From the NCBI GenBank assembly GCA_017483185.1, contig JAFULM010000003.1, positions 1 through 64,000 on the forward strand: a DNA stretch of 64,000 bases, given 5' to 3'. This stretch comes from Prevotella sp. (GTDB taxonomy: Bacteria > Bacteroidota > Bacteroidia > Bacteroidales > Bacteroidaceae). Below are positions 17,585 through 26,820 of this stretch, piece by piece (positions within the stretch are counted from its first letter, which is position 1; each line of letters begins with the position of its first letter). A program made the translations under genes and the position numbers. The notes under the pieces were generated by a model that was not told the origin of the DNA, ran no database searches, and saw only the letters and a program-made list of their open reading frames with translations.

Positions 17585-20014
17585 ATGCCTAAACAACTAA
17601 AGAAGGTCCACTCAGTGTGGAACACATTCATCATGTTCTTTGTCTGCATGATATGCGCAATGTCTGCATCGGCAGGCCCGATACATGTATCGACAAACGG
17701 TAACGACAGCAACCCGGGCGACGAGACGGCTCCGCTGCTCACCATCCACAAGGCGGTGGAGATGGTCGAACCGGGCGACACGATATGGGTGCACGGCGGA
17801 AGATATGTCATCAGCGAGCGCATCAAAATACCCGAGAAAGCCACTTCGGCTGAAAAGAGATGTTGTTTGTGGGCTGTGCCGGGCGAGGAAGTAATCATCG
17901 ACGGCTCAGGTATGAACCACACCACGATGGACGCGTTCAAGATGGGACGTTGCATCTATGTCAACCATCTTGCCAACTACTGGCACTTCAAGGGACTGAC
18001 GCTGTGCAACGCCGAAGACAACGGTATGAAGATAGAAGGCTCATATAACATCGTTGAGCAGTGTGTCTTCCACGACAACAATGACACCGGTCTGCAGATA
18101 GGAATGTACAAGGACTTTTCCATCGAAGAGACCAAATCGCTGCCGGCCGGCACACCGCAATTCAATCCGGGCTATCAGTTTTGCCGCGGCAACAAGGTCA
18201 TCAACTGCGACTCTTACAACAATTATGACAGACGCAGCTACAACGGCACCGATGACGGCGGCGACGCCGACGGTTTCGCCTGCAAACTGTTCCCCGGACC
18301 GGGCACGGAGTTCCACGGATGCCGCGCATGGACAAACAGCGACGACAACTGGGACCTGTATATGGTCTATCATCCGGTGCTGATCGACAGTTGCTGGGCT
18401 TATCACGGTGGCTACACTCCTGACGGGCAGCCCATCGGAAACGGCAACGGATTCAAGTTGGGCGGTGGCGGCACAGCGGGCGGCGCAGCGTTTGCCCAGT
18501 CGCTCGGCGCACACGTGCTGACAAACTGCGTGGCGTTCGGTAACCTTCACAAGGGCTACGACCAAAACAACGCATACGAGGGTATGTATATCGTGAACTG
18601 TACGGCATGGGGAAATGAATACAACTATCGATTTCCCACCCTGTTCAAATATGGAGGTATGATGATCCGCAACTGCATCGGCTGGGGCGCAACGAAGTTG
18701 AACCACGAGTTTCTGTCGGAAAGCAAGGAAGGCTCTGTCGTCCCCGACACAGAGTTCAACTCCTGGACAACGATAGACGGATGCGAGCCTTACAAGGAAG
18801 GCAATAAAAACAGCGCGGGCGTCAAACAGATGACACAAGACCATTCGGGTGAGTTCCTCTCACTGAGCGTAGAAGACTTCATGGCACCGCGAGAGGCCGA
18901 CGGTTCGCTGCCGAAGAACAACTTCGCACGGCTGAAAGAGGGCAGCATATTCAAGGACAAGGGCACGCCAATCATCGGCTTCACACCCGAGCGCCATCTT
19001 CCGCTCACCGAGGCGACAAACGCCGGACTGGAACTTACCGTGGTGGACGACCTTTACTTGCCTTACAACGACGCAGCACCGGAGATGGGAGCATACGAAC
19101 TTGACGGCGTGCCGGCGGACGTGACGATACCGGAGAAGGCCACACTGACGTGCAAGACGGCAAACTCGGTGCAGGAAGTGGTGAAAGGACAACCCATCGC
19201 AGCCATCGTCTATGAAATGGGCGGAGCAGCCACAGGAGCTATGGTCGAAGGATTGGACGAAGGACTCACGGCCGTCATCGAAGACAATTTGATAACAATC
19301 AGCGGAACGCCGAAAGCCGGTTGCACATTTACCGTGACGGTCACGGGAGGGCCGAAAGACGTCACCGCGACAGGCATCATAACATGTGTGACACCGTATG
19401 TCGTGCTCACAGGCGACTGGTATCACTTCCAGGATGCGGCAGACAATCTGCCCGCAGACCTCAAGGATGTGATAAGTCTTGTGCAGAGCGGCGATCCTTC
19501 GGCAACGACACAAACGCGAATCGTCCCCGACTACACCGAGTCTGACGGCAGCATACCGGGCGGATGCACACGGGGAGCTCTCGTAATGTCGCGCAACGGC
19601 GGCGTGAAATGGACATTCAAGGATGGCGTGATACAGCTTCTCATCAACTTGCATTTCACCGGCGGCCGCACATTCCGAATCGAATATACACTTGCCGACG
19701 GCACAACAAATACGGTGAACGTGGCTAAAATAAGCAAAGGAACATACTGCAACTGGGATGTTCTCCAGCATGCCGGACTCTCGGACAAGGGCGAGACACT
19801 GAAGGATATCACGCTTATAAACAATAACACAAGCGGTGAAGTACGTATGTATGATATGTATGTGCGCGTGCCTGACAACGGCACAACAGGCATCGACACC
19901 GTTGTCGACGGTGCAAAGAGCAACCGCGTTGTCAAGTTTGTCAAGAACAACCGCATCATAATAGAAAAGAGCGGTGTGGAATACAACACTCTCGGACAGC
20001 CAATCAGATACTGA
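17585..20014 (+). CDS. Secreted pectate lyase-like protein, PL9-type beta-helix
   Basis: 809-residue exported protein (signal peptide to about residue 31). Residues 32-510 form a right-handed beta-helix of polysaccharide lyase family 9 type: HVSTNGNDSNPGDETAPL start, the acidic calcium-site segment DDGGDADGFACK (D223, D224, D227, D229), RAWTNSDDNWDLYM, and NGFKLGGGG with K291, the likely counterpart of the PL9 catalytic lysine. PL9 enzymes cleave polygalacturonate by beta-elimination. An Ig-like domain (about 515-600), a further beta-domain and a C-terminal KFVKNNRIIIEKSGVEYNTL tail follow; the tail resembles degenerate Bacteroidota C-terminal sorting signals. Convergent with the pectin methylesterase at 20425-21732, which supports pectin as substrate. 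Confidence 0.82.
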   Translation: MPKQLKKVHSVWNTFIMFFVCMICAMSASAGPIHVSTNGNDSNPGDETAPLLTIHKAVEMVEPGDTIWVHGGRYVISERIKIPEKATSAEKRCCLWAVPGEEVIIDGSGMNHTTMDAFKMGRCIYVNHLANYWHFKGLTLCNAEDNGMKIEGSYNIVEQCVFHDNNDTGLQIGMYKDFSIEETKSLPAGTPQFNPGYQFCRGNKVINCDSYNNYDRRSYNGTDDGGDADGFACKLFPGPGTEFHGCRAWTNSDDNWDLYMVYHPVLIDSCWAYHGGYTPDGQPIGNGNGFKLGGGGTAGGAAFAQSLGAHVLTNCVAFGNLHKGYDQNNAYEGMYIVNCTAWGNEYNYRFPTLFKYGGMMIRNCIGWGATKLNHEFLSESKEGSVVPDTEFNSWTTIDGCEPYKEGNKNSAGVKQMTQDHSGEFLSLSVEDFMAPREADGSLPKNNFARLKEGSIFKDKGTPIIGFTPERHLPLTEATNAGLELTVVDDLYLPYNDAAPEMGAYELDGVPADVTIPEKATLTCKTANSVQEVVKGQPIAAIVYEMGGAATGAMVEGLDEGLTAVIEDNLITISGTPKAGCTFTVTVTGGPKDVTATGIITCVTPYVVLTGDWYHFQDAADNLPADLKDVISLVQSGDPSATTQTRIVPDYTESDGSIPGGCTRGALVMSRNGGVKWTFKDGVIQLLINLHFTGGRTFRIEYTLADGTTNTVNVAKISKGTYCNWDVLQHAGLSDKGETLKDITLINNNTSGEVRMYDMYVRVPDNGTTGIDTVVDGAKSNRVVKFVKNNRIIIEKSGVEYNTLGQPIRY

Positions 20015-20071
20015 TAAGCGGCACACGCCGAAGCCTCGGAACACACGAAAGAGGCATAAAGTACGCAAAAG

Positions 20072-20288
20072 AGAGGGTGTTGCAGAACTCGCTGAGGAAG
20101 CCTTTAAGTGGGCTAATCTCAGTCCCCTCCTTTCGAAGGAGGGGTTAGGGGTGGTTAAACAATAACTATATGAAATTCATCGCTTTGGATAATAACGGAT
20201 GACTAACCACCCCTAACCCCTCCTTCGAAAGGAGGGGACTGAGATTAGCCCACTTAAAGGCTTCTCTGCGAGTTCTGCAACACCCTCT
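20072..20288. repeat. Long C-rich hairpin B1
   Basis: Arms 20072-20157 and 20204-20288 are about 86 bp inverted repeats differing by one indel and one substitution, with a 46 base loop. The inner arm contains CCCCTCCTTTCGAAGGAGGGG (itself palindromic) and then TTAGGGGTGG. It fills the space between the convergent lyase and methylesterase genes and could end transcription from both sides. A short hairpin with stem ACCGGAC lies at about 20353-20392; nothing else is visible in 20015-20424. Confidence 0.9.
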
Positions 20289-20424
20289 TTCTGTCAAATA
20301 AAAAAGACAGGTTCCCGACCGAAAACGGACATTTCCTTTGTCCATTAACAACACCGGACTTCTCCCATTTGAGAATGTTGGCTGGTGTCCGGTATTATAA
20401 ATCTGCTTCCAATCATGTAGAGCC

Positions 20425-21732
20425 TCAGCGCTTGTCCGGTGTTGAGGCTTCGACGGCACGGCCGAGACCGCCCATCTGATTTGCGGCACGCACGGCCCAG
20501 CGGTCGGAGGGCGTGCTGTCTTTCAGGCGGAAAGACGTCTTGGTGGTGAAATCGACGACCTTTCCGTTGCGGCATACGGCATAGAGGAGGGCGTCGGGAG
20601 AGCCCTGCCACGTCAGCTTTTTCCCTTTGATGCGGACATCGGCGGGTGCTGTCGCTTCGCGGACGAGCTGCTCCGGATGCCAGTCGCCCATGACGTTGGC
20701 CACGGTATATTCGGCTGCCTCGCTGTCGGTGAGCACCGGATGGTTGGGGTGTTCGACGCCCTCCTTATCTACGTACATGGCGCGGCGGCCGCTGAGGTCG
20801 AGCATCTCGCCCGTGGTGAGGTGCGTCCGGTACTCGGTGAACAGAGCCGGCCAGCCGCCGCTCATGTCCGCCCATCCGTTGTAGCCGCGTTTGTCGCGCG
20901 TGATGGGGCTGCGGTCGACCTGCGTGTCGATCCATACGGCGCGCGGAGTGCCCTTGCCCCACGGACGGCCGAGATAGTAGGTGACGTCGGGCGTCTCGCT
21001 CTTGATGTGGCATGAGAGCATGACGTAGCCGTAGCGGCGCGCCACTGAAGGCACGGCGAGATAGCCGCCGCGGCCGCATTGCTGGAATGTCACACCGTTG
21101 TACACTACGTCGCCCTTGCCGCAGATATAGTCCGTGCGTCCGCGGATTATGCCGCCGTCGAAATAGAACCGGCCGTTCTGGTTGTTGCTCACGTAGGTGT
21201 CCTGATACGCCCAGATGCAGATGTTGCGGGCTACGGTGAGGTCGGAACGGTCGTGGAGCACGATGTTGCGGCCCGTGTTGTCACCCATTCCGCTGCGCAT
21301 GGTCAGGTCCTGAAGATAGGTGCTGTGGCTCTGACGCTCGATGATGAGCACGTCGCCGCGGCCAATGCCCTCCAGCGGGTTAGCCAGGCCGAAACCGTTG
21401 TCCCATGTCGGCTCGGGAACGGTGTTGGTGATGACGGTCCGGTCGCGGTCTTCACCGACGATAGACGTGTGCGGGGCTTTCAGATAGGAGCGCGGGTCGC
21501 CGTATTCCTTGCCGTCACCGCCGGTCGTCGTGCCTTCGGTGGGGATGGTGTAGTCACCCTGCATGACGAAGATGCGGTAGCGGCGGGCCGTGTCACGGCG
21601 GCCGTTGGCGGCGTCGAGCGCCTGACGGAACGTGCCGTCGCGCGGCACAACGAAGTCGTAGAGCCGCTTCTCCTGTGCGCCGGCGGTCAGGCCGAGCACG
21701 GCGGCGATAAACAATAGGATAGGTTTCTTCAT
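20425..21732 (-). CDS. Pectin methylesterase, CE8 family
   Basis: 435-residue secreted enzyme (signal peptide MKKPILLFIAAVLGLTAGAQ) that removes methyl esters from pectin so that pectate lyases can act. All signature blocks are visible: AYQDTYVS with D178, GRTDYICGKG with the nucleophile-position D201, and YLGRPWGKGTPRAVW with R256. About 80 C-terminal residues form an extra domain (ADVRIKGKKLTWQGS, fibronectin III-like). Convergent with the PL9-like lyase, giving a de-esterify-then-cleave pair. No susC/susD genes are next to them. A possible -7 box (TACTTTTG, minus strand) lies at 21811-21818. Confidence 0.92.
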   Translation of the reverse strand: MKKPILLFIAAVLGLTAGAQEKRLYDFVVPRDGTFRQALDAANGRRDTARRYRIFVMQGDYTIPTEGTTTGGDGKEYGDPRSYLKAPHTSIVGEDRDRTVITNTVPEPTWDNGFGLANPLEGIGRGDVLIIERQSHSTYLQDLTMRSGMGDNTGRNIVLHDRSDLTVARNICIWAYQDTYVSNNQNGRFYFDGGIIRGRTDYICGKGDVVYNGVTFQQCGRGGYLAVPSVARRYGYVMLSCHIKSETPDVTYYLGRPWGKGTPRAVWIDTQVDRSPITRDKRGYNGWADMSGGWPALFTEYRTHLTTGEMLDLSGRRAMYVDKEGVEHPNHPVLTDSEAAEYTVANVMGDWHPEQLVREATAPADVRIKGKKLTWQGSPDALLYAVCRNGKVVDFTTKTSFRLKDSTPSDRWAVRAANQMGGLGRAVEASTPDKR

Positions 21733-21867
21733 GTCTTTTGATTTTTGTTTCAGCAGTTTTTTGGTTCGCTCTCAGTGCGTTAGGATTGCACGGAAGAGCG
21801 ATATGGAAGACAAAAGTACGAAAAAACGACGGAAAGGAAGACGGAACGGTGGAGAAAAGTAATTTTA

Positions 21868-21950
21868 AACGCAAAGGCGCGAAGACACAAAGTTTGTGTT
21901 CAGGTATTTATTCCTTGCTATGAAATTTTGTGTCTTCGCGTCTTTGCGTT
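21868..21950. repeat. GCAAAG-type hairpin D2
   Basis: Arms 21868-21895 and 21923-21950, about 28 bp with two to three mismatches, built on AACGCAAAGGCGCGAAGACA. It ends 13 bases after the stop of the LysR gene (minus strand). Confidence 0.88.
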
Positions 21951-21963
21951 GAAAAAATTCCCT

Positions 21964-22869
21964 CTATTTCTCAATCCATGCGTTCTGCCGTTCCCTCACG
22001 GCGAGCGACTCGTTGAGCAGCCGGATGAACTCAAGCATTGACTTCTTGTGATAGGTGTCCTTCAGCGTATGGACACAACCGCTCATCTCGTTGTCCGGAA
22101 TGTCGAGCGGGATGGCCTTTACGCCCGTCTCGTTGTGGATTGTGGCCTCGGCGAGCACGGAGACGAACTTGCTCTGGCGTATGAGTTTCAGGAGGATGTT
22201 GACCTCGTTCAGTTCGATGCGTATGCGGAACTTGTTGTACGGAGTGATGATCTGGTCGAAGGCGTTGCGCGCCTGAAGACCCTTCGACGGCAGTGCGAGG
22301 TCATAGTTTTCCAGTTCCGCGATGGTCACGCGGTCGTGGCCGGCCAGCGGATGGCTCGTGCTGACGATGGCCGAAAGACAGTTCTGGAAGATGATGTGAG
22401 ACTCGACGCCGTCGATGTGGCGCGTAGGACGGAAAGCGAGCGCAAAGTCGACCTCGCGTTCGCGGAGCAGTTCCATGAGCTCGGTCATGGGCTTGTAGAA
22501 GATGTTCAGCTTGATTTTGGGGTACATCCGCACGAAGGTGATGAGCGTTTCGGTCAGTATCGGGCTGAACGAATAGGTCACGCCGATGTTGAGCGTGCCG
22601 GCCGCAAGGCTGTTGAGGTCGCTGATGCGCGTCTTGCAGAGTTCCGCTTCGCGCAGCGTCTTCTGGGCGTATGGCAGGAGTTCGCGGCCGGCTTCGGTCA
22701 TGGCTACGCTATGGCTGCTCCTCACGAGCAGCGTTGTGCCCAGCTCGTTTTCGAGCTGTTTCACCTGTTGCGACAGCGTGCTCTGGGTTATGCACAGGAC
22801 CTTGGCCGCCTCGGAGAAGTTGAGCGTCTCGGCCACTTTCACGAAATATCTTAGTTGACGCAGTTCCAT
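21964..22869 (-). CDS. LysR-family transcriptional regulator
   Basis: 301-residue regulator with the usual N-terminal winged helix-turn-helix (FSEAAKVLCITQSTLSQQVK, residues 18-37) followed by a two-lobed effector-binding domain from about residue 90. The effector cannot be read from the sequence. It is followed on the same strand by the CE8 gene, and preceded by the ThrE-type exporter genes, so it could control either; hairpin D2 between it and the CE8 gene argues against a shared transcript. -7 box TATCTTTG (minus strand) at 22911-22918. Confidence 0.93.
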   Translation of the reverse strand: MELRQLRYFVKVAETLNFSEAAKVLCITQSTLSQQVKQLENELGTTLLVRSSHSVAMTEAGRELLPYAQKTLREAELCKTRISDLNSLAAGTLNIGVTYSFSPILTETLITFVRMYPKIKLNIFYKPMTELMELLREREVDFALAFRPTRHIDGVESHIIFQNCLSAIVSTSHPLAGHDRVTIAELENYDLALPSKGLQARNAFDQIITPYNKFRIRIELNEVNILLKLIRQSKFVSVLAEATIHNETGVKAIPLDIPDNEMSGCVHTLKDTYHKKSMLEFIRLLNESLAVRERQNAWIEK

Positions 22870-22910
22870 ATTTGATATAGGTGTTGCCGTTCTGTATTGT
22901 TACTTGACTG

Positions 22911-22918
22911 CAAAGATA
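22911..22918 (-). promoter_or_regulatory. -7 box for the LysR gene
   Basis: TATCTTTG on the minus strand, 42 bases before the LysR start, within the last bases before the ThrE_2 stop at 22931. Confidence 0.6.
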
Positions 22919-22930
22919 GCCATTAGGCGG

Positions 22931-23413
22931 CTATCTCGTTGCCTGAAAGGCGATTTTTTTGAATATGAAGATGGGCAGCGTCGCGCCCGTCACCATGCAG
23001 AGGACTATTCCGGTGGCGGTGAGGGCGTTGTGGACGAAGAGATAGAAGTATGTCCCGAACGCCTCCTCGCCCTCCTGAAGCATGCACGCCGCCAGCGACC
23101 CGAACGCCCGGTAGGCATAGATGCCGGGTATCATCGGCAGCAGCGCCGGGAAGAGATAGGTCTCGGCCGGCGTCTTGGCCATCGGGGCCATGAAGACGGC
23201 GAGCGTACCGATGAGCAGCGAGGCCGGAAGGGTGGCCACGACGATGTGGATGTGGGCGATGTCGCCGTTGATGAGCATGTATCTGAGTGAGTGGCCGATG
23301 GCCGCTATGAGGGCACAGTAGATGTATGCCCGTCGCGGCGGATTACTTATCGCCGCAAAACCGATGGCGGCAATCGCCGCGAACAATGCGTCTTGAAGAG
23401 AATTGCTACACAT
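22931..23413 (-). CDS. Threonine/serine exporter, ThrE_2 (DUF3815) subunit
   Basis: 160-residue membrane protein with about five hydrophobic helices. PALLPMIPGIYAYRAFG matches the ThrE_2 half of threonine/serine exporters, which in actinobacterial ThrE is fused to the larger half. Here, as in many Bacteroidota, the halves are separate genes; the larger ends 46 bases upstream at 23460. Together they are expected to form an inner-membrane exporter of threonine and serine. Start ambiguous because the N terminus is already hydrophobic. Confidence 0.85.
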   Translation of the reverse strand: MCSNSLQDALFAAIAAIGFAAISNPPRRAYIYCALIAAIGHSLRYMLINGDIAHIHIVVATLPASLLIGTLAVFMAPMAKTPAETYLFPALLPMIPGIYAYRAFGSLAACMLQEGEEAFGTYFYLFVHNALTATGIVLCMVTGATLPIFIFKKIAFQATR

Positions 23414-23459
23414 TATATATATTGTTGTTTCTATTTCTCAGTTTCCTTATCTTCTTTAT

Positions 23460-24248
23460 TCAGAACATCCCCGCGTCCATCAGCAGCATTGCGCAGCACA
23501 GTCCGGCCGAGAGACAGGCCGTCAGCACGAGGGCGTCGGCAAAGCGGCAGATGGCGCAGATGTAGTGACGGCAGAGCATGTCGCTGAACGAATTGAGGAA
23601 CGGTATGCCCGGAACGAGATAGAGCACGCTCGTTCCGAGGGCCACCGACGGTGTCGTGCCGATGGCGAACAGGCGCCCCGTCGCACCGAGAACGGCCGAG
23701 ACGAACGCACAGGCGATGAACACGATCCGCAGATCGAGCCCGCGGGAGAGGAGCAGTTGCTTGATGTAATAGCCGGCCGCGGTCGCCGCGGCCACTATCG
23801 TCATGGCGGCGGTATCACCGCCGAAGAGCCGGCAGAACGCTGCGTTGGCGAGGGCGACGAGCAGGAGCACCGTCCAGCAGTTCTGGTGGTCATCGGAGAT
23901 GATGCGGTCGAAACGGCTGACGGCCTCGTCGAAGCTGATTTTGCCGTCGGCCACCTCCCAACTCAGCTCGCTCAGCCGGCTGTTCATGTTGAAACTGGTG
24001 GGGCAGTGGCGCATCGACGCAATCGACGTGACGCTGTCGGCCGTGCCTTTCTCCCGGACCGAGATATGAACGTGGCGGGGCATGATTGTCATGTCGGTCT
24101 CCTTGCCGTATGCCCGGGCCATGCGCGTCACGTTCTTCTCAAGTCTTATGCACGTGGCGCCGCATCCGAGCAGCCATGAGCAATAGCGCGACAGGAAGAA
24201 GCACAGTTCCTGCGATGTCGGCCGGCGGCTGTCACTCTTCGTCGTCAT
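23460..24248 (-). CDS. Threonine/serine exporter, ThrE N-terminal-type subunit
   Basis: 262 residues from MTTKSDSRRP. A cytosolic first half (LGCGATCIRLEKNVTRMARA, the conserved ThrE N-terminal region, through ISFDEAVSRFDRII) is followed by about five membrane helices including LVPGIPFLNSFSDML, the partner motif of the ThrE_2 subunit. The start at 24248 was chosen because it overlaps the stop of the upstream 63-residue membrane protein by 17 bases, a usual arrangement for translational coupling; the open frame runs to 24371 but has no family similarity there. Confidence 0.88.
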   Translation of the reverse strand: MTTKSDSRRPTSQELCFFLSRYCSWLLGCGATCIRLEKNVTRMARAYGKETDMTIMPRHVHISVREKGTADSVTSIASMRHCPTSFNMNSRLSELSWEVADGKISFDEAVSRFDRIISDDHQNCWTVLLLVALANAAFCRLFGGDTAAMTIVAAATAAGYYIKQLLLSRGLDLRIVFIACAFVSAVLGATGRLFAIGTTPSVALGTSVLYLVPGIPFLNSFSDMLCRHYICAICRFADALVLTACLSAGLCCAMLLMDAGMF

Positions 24249-24423
24249 AGTCGTCACTGCAGACCGGGTCTCCGGGAACGAAAAACTCCTCACGCTCGCT
24301 TCCCATCTCAACCATAGGATGGCGATTTCGGCGCCATGTCCCTGAGGCAAGGACGAAACGCACCATGACAATCACGGTCACCATGCCCACGATGAGGCTC
24401 CATGTAATCAACGGATAGTTCAT
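24232..24423 (-). CDS. Small membrane protein coupled to ThrE
   Basis: 63 residues: one N-terminal transmembrane helix (WSLIVGMVTVIVMVRFVLA), a short basic turn and a strongly acidic C terminus (ending SDDYDDEE). Its last 17 bases overlap the start of the ThrE subunit gene, so the two are probably translated together. A near-consensus -7 box (TTCCTTTG, minus strand) lies at 24452-24459. No family assigned; a stabilising or regulatory partner of the exporter is inference from position only. Confidence 0.65.
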   Translation of the reverse strand: MNYPLITWSLIVGMVTVIVMVRFVLASGTWRRNRHPMVEMGSEREEFFVPGDPVCSDDYDDEE

Positions 24424-24586
24424 TTTCTAAGGTTTTAAAATTTGCGCTGCAAAGGAACGGAATTTTGTCAATAACGCCGGTCGCCGGTTAGTGAATGTTT
24501 CGATAGCAGCTATAAGTCCGGCCGCACGATACGGCGGAAATGTGATTTAAGTAGCGCGGGAGTTTTTCTGTATCATCATTTTTTCG

Positions 24587-24594
24587 TAATTTTG
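24587..24594 (+). promoter_or_regulatory. -7 box for the secreted hydrolase
   Basis: TAATTTTG, 21 bases before the ATG at 24615. Confidence 0.6.
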
Positions 24595-24614
24595 CAATTA
24601 CATTAACAGCAATT

Positions 24615-25775
24615 ATGAACCGAAAGACTACTATCCGACTTGTCCTTGCCGTCGCCGCAGTGTTCATGGCGGCCGTTCCGGCATCGGCGCAGAAGCGCGC
24701 CAATCATGAGTTCTACAAGGATTTTCCTGTCTATGTCGACATGCTTCAGGCGCAGCTGACTTATCCAATGGCGTGGGGCAACAGTAAGACGCACAACTTC
24801 GCGAAGTGGAAGAAGCAGGCGCGGGAGAAAGTGCTGGAGTGCATGATGACGCCGCCGCCGGCGCCCGAGAGCTATGACATGACGGTGTTGGGCGAGGAGC
24901 GGCGTGACGGCTATGTGGCACGAAAGATAGAGTTCAACCTGTCCGAGTTCTATCGCGTCAGGGCCTACGTACTCATCCCCGACGGCAAAGGTCCGTTCCC
25001 GGCCATCAACCTGCTTCACGACCACGGCGCACATCTTTTTATAGGCAAGGAGAAGATGATACGGCCGTTCGCCGAAGATTCCACGGTGATAAAGGACGCA
25101 GACGAGTGGCAGCCCAAGGTCTACGGCGGGCAGTATATGGGCGACTATCTGGCGCGTCAGGGATACCTTGTCTTCTCCACCGACGCTCCGATGTGGGGCG
25201 AGCGCGGGCGTGCCGAGGGCGTGGACCGCAACAAGTATGACATCATCGCCGGCAATATGATGATGTACGGCCGTGACCTCAGTGCCTTCATGACATACGA
25301 CGACATAGCCTCGACCGAGTTTCTCGCCACGCTGCCCGAAGTCGATAAGGAGCGCATCGGTTGTGCCGGCTGCTCGATGGGAGCCTACCGTGCGTGGATG
25401 CTCTCGGCCCTTTCGGACAGAATAAAGGTCGGGGCGGCCGTCTGCTGGATGGTCACGACCGACGTTCAGATGACGTGGAAGTACGGCCGGAAGGAGAATG
25501 GCGGTTTTGCCAACTGCATACCGGCGCTGCGTCAGTATCTCGACTATCCGCACATAGCGAGTCTTGCCTGTCCCAAACCGATGCTTTTCATCAGCGGCAG
25601 CAAGGATAAGTTGTTCCCCGTGCCGGGCGTCGAGAAGGCATTCTCCATCATGCACGACGTGTGGGACAGCCAGAAGGCCGGCGGCAAACTCGTCACGGAA
25701 ATCCGCGACATGGGCCACCAGTGCGGTCCGGATGAGCAGGAGACCGTTGCACGGTTCTTTAAAGAAAATCTCTGA
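24615..25775 (+). CDS. Secreted alpha/beta hydrolase (dienelactone hydrolase / Abhydrolase_7 type)
   Basis: 386-residue exported protein (signal peptide ending near ASAQ at residue 26). The fold is shown by FPAINLLHDHGAH, the nucleophile elbow GCAGCSMGAY with S254, the acid D331 in ISGSKDKLFP and H368 in DMGHQCG, a complete Ser-Asp-His triad. Bacteroidota members of this group are mostly esterases of plant glycans (acetyl or glucuronoyl esters) or uncharacterised; the pectin enzymes nearby make a pectin-ester substrate plausible but unproven. Single gene with its own promoter; 78 bases before the sugar-kinase gene, which may be read through. Confidence 0.78.
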   Translation: MNRKTTIRLVLAVAAVFMAAVPASAQKRANHEFYKDFPVYVDMLQAQLTYPMAWGNSKTHNFAKWKKQAREKVLECMMTPPPAPESYDMTVLGEERRDGYVARKIEFNLSEFYRVRAYVLIPDGKGPFPAINLLHDHGAHLFIGKEKMIRPFAEDSTVIKDADEWQPKVYGGQYMGDYLARQGYLVFSTDAPMWGERGRAEGVDRNKYDIIAGNMMMYGRDLSAFMTYDDIASTEFLATLPEVDKERIGCAGCSMGAYRAWMLSALSDRIKVGAAVCWMVTTDVQMTWKYGRKENGGFANCIPALRQYLDYPHIASLACPKPMLFISGSKDKLFPVPGVEKAFSIMHDVWDSQKAGGKLVTEIRDMGHQCGPDEQETVARFFKENL

Positions 25776-25853
25776 GAACAAACAGCTCGGACAAAATATT
25801 TCTTCAAAGAAAGTCTTTTAGAATAAACATACGGACTTTATATACGACAACCA

Positions 25854-26756
25854 ATGATATTAATAGCAGATAGCGGAAGCACAAAAACAGACTGGTGTGT
25901 TGCAGACGCCGGCAACATCATCTGCCGTGTCAGCACGCAGGGCATCAATCCATTTCATCAGGACGAGCAGACCATTTCTTCGATAATCGAGAACGAACTG
26001 CTGTCCGTGTTTAAAGACCCGTCGTTGCCGACGGATACAGACTCAAGGACGCAGAATGGAGAACACACTGCAGATGTTTTCCCATCCATCGAACATGTAT
26101 GTTTCTATGGCAGCGGTTGCCGCGAGGAATGTGTTCCGATGATGACCCGTGTGCTTGCTGATGCTTTTCCTCGTGCAAAAAAAATAGAGGTTCACAGTGA
26201 CCTGCTCGGGGCAGCTCGTGCTGTCTGCGGGGTGGGGGAGGGTGTGGCCTGTATCCTCGGAACGGGTGCCAACTCTTGCCTGTACGACGGACGTCGCATC
26301 GTGATGAACACTCCGCCGCTGGGCTATATCCTCGGCGATGAGGGCAGCGGTGCCGTGCTCGGTCGTCTTTTCATCAACGCATTATATAAAGGCAGTCTGC
26401 CCGCCGCCGTGCTGTCGGACTTTGAGCGTGAGACAGGTCTTACACAGGCCGACGTCATCCGCTGTGTCTATCGCGAACCATTGGCCAACCGCTTTCTCGC
26501 CTCGTTCGCTCCGTTTATCCACCGCCATCTCTCCTGTCCCGCCGTTCGTGCCATCGTCGTCGACAACTTCCGTCAGTTCTTCCGCCGCAATGTCGTGCAG
26601 TACGGCCGCCCCGACCTTCCCGTCGGTGCCGTGGGCAGCATTGCCTGCCACTTCTCCGTCGAACTCTCCGAAGCCGCCCGCGCAGAGGGGTTCACTATGG
26701 GACGGATAGTGAAAAGTCCGATGGACGGGCTGGTGGAGTATCACTCCAATCATTGA
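25854..26756 (+). CDS. N-acetylglucosamine kinase-like protein (BadF/BadG/BcrA ATPase fold)
   Basis: 300-residue ASKHA-fold protein, probably phosphorylating N-acetylglucosamine or a related amino sugar. The phosphate-1 loop is ADSGSTKTDW (residues 5-14), the second phosphate loop ILGTGANSC (GTGANS at 136-141), followed by GYILGDEGSGAVLGR, the amino-sugar kinase signature. Length fits. The gap to nuoA (285 bases) has a G-U-rich hairpin at 26772-26820 that may end this transcript, and a -7 box for nuo. Confidence 0.85.
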   Translation: MILIADSGSTKTDWCVADAGNIICRVSTQGINPFHQDEQTISSIIENELLSVFKDPSLPTDTDSRTQNGEHTADVFPSIEHVCFYGSGCREECVPMMTRVLADAFPRAKKIEVHSDLLGAARAVCGVGEGVACILGTGANSCLYDGRRIVMNTPPLGYILGDEGSGAVLGRLFINALYKGSLPAAVLSDFERETGLTQADVIRCVYREPLANRFLASFAPFIHRHLSCPAVRAIVVDNFRQFFRRNVVQYGRPDLPVGAVGSIACHFSVELSEAARAEGFTMGRIVKSPMDGLVEYHSNH

Positions 26757-26771
26757 AGAGAAACTGCAGTA

Positions 26772-26820
26772 ACCAATTGTAGTAACAAAGCAATCGAAAC
26801 ACCTTGTTATTACGGTTGGT
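26772..26820 (+). terminator. Possible hairpin after the sugar kinase gene
   Basis: Arms 26772-26790 and 26802-26820 pair over 19 bases if four G-U pairs are allowed; no T-run follows, so termination is uncertain. Confidence 0.3.

Noticed and set aside
17585..21732. A complete pectin utilisation locus with susC/susD
   Set aside because: Lyase and methylesterase are present, but no TonB-dependent receptor or SusD-type lipoprotein is in the window, so the term is not supported.
23460..24371. Longer ThrE protein starting at 24371
   Set aside because: The extra residues are an antisense reading of the small membrane gene at 24232-24423 in another frame; the start at 24248 fits the family.
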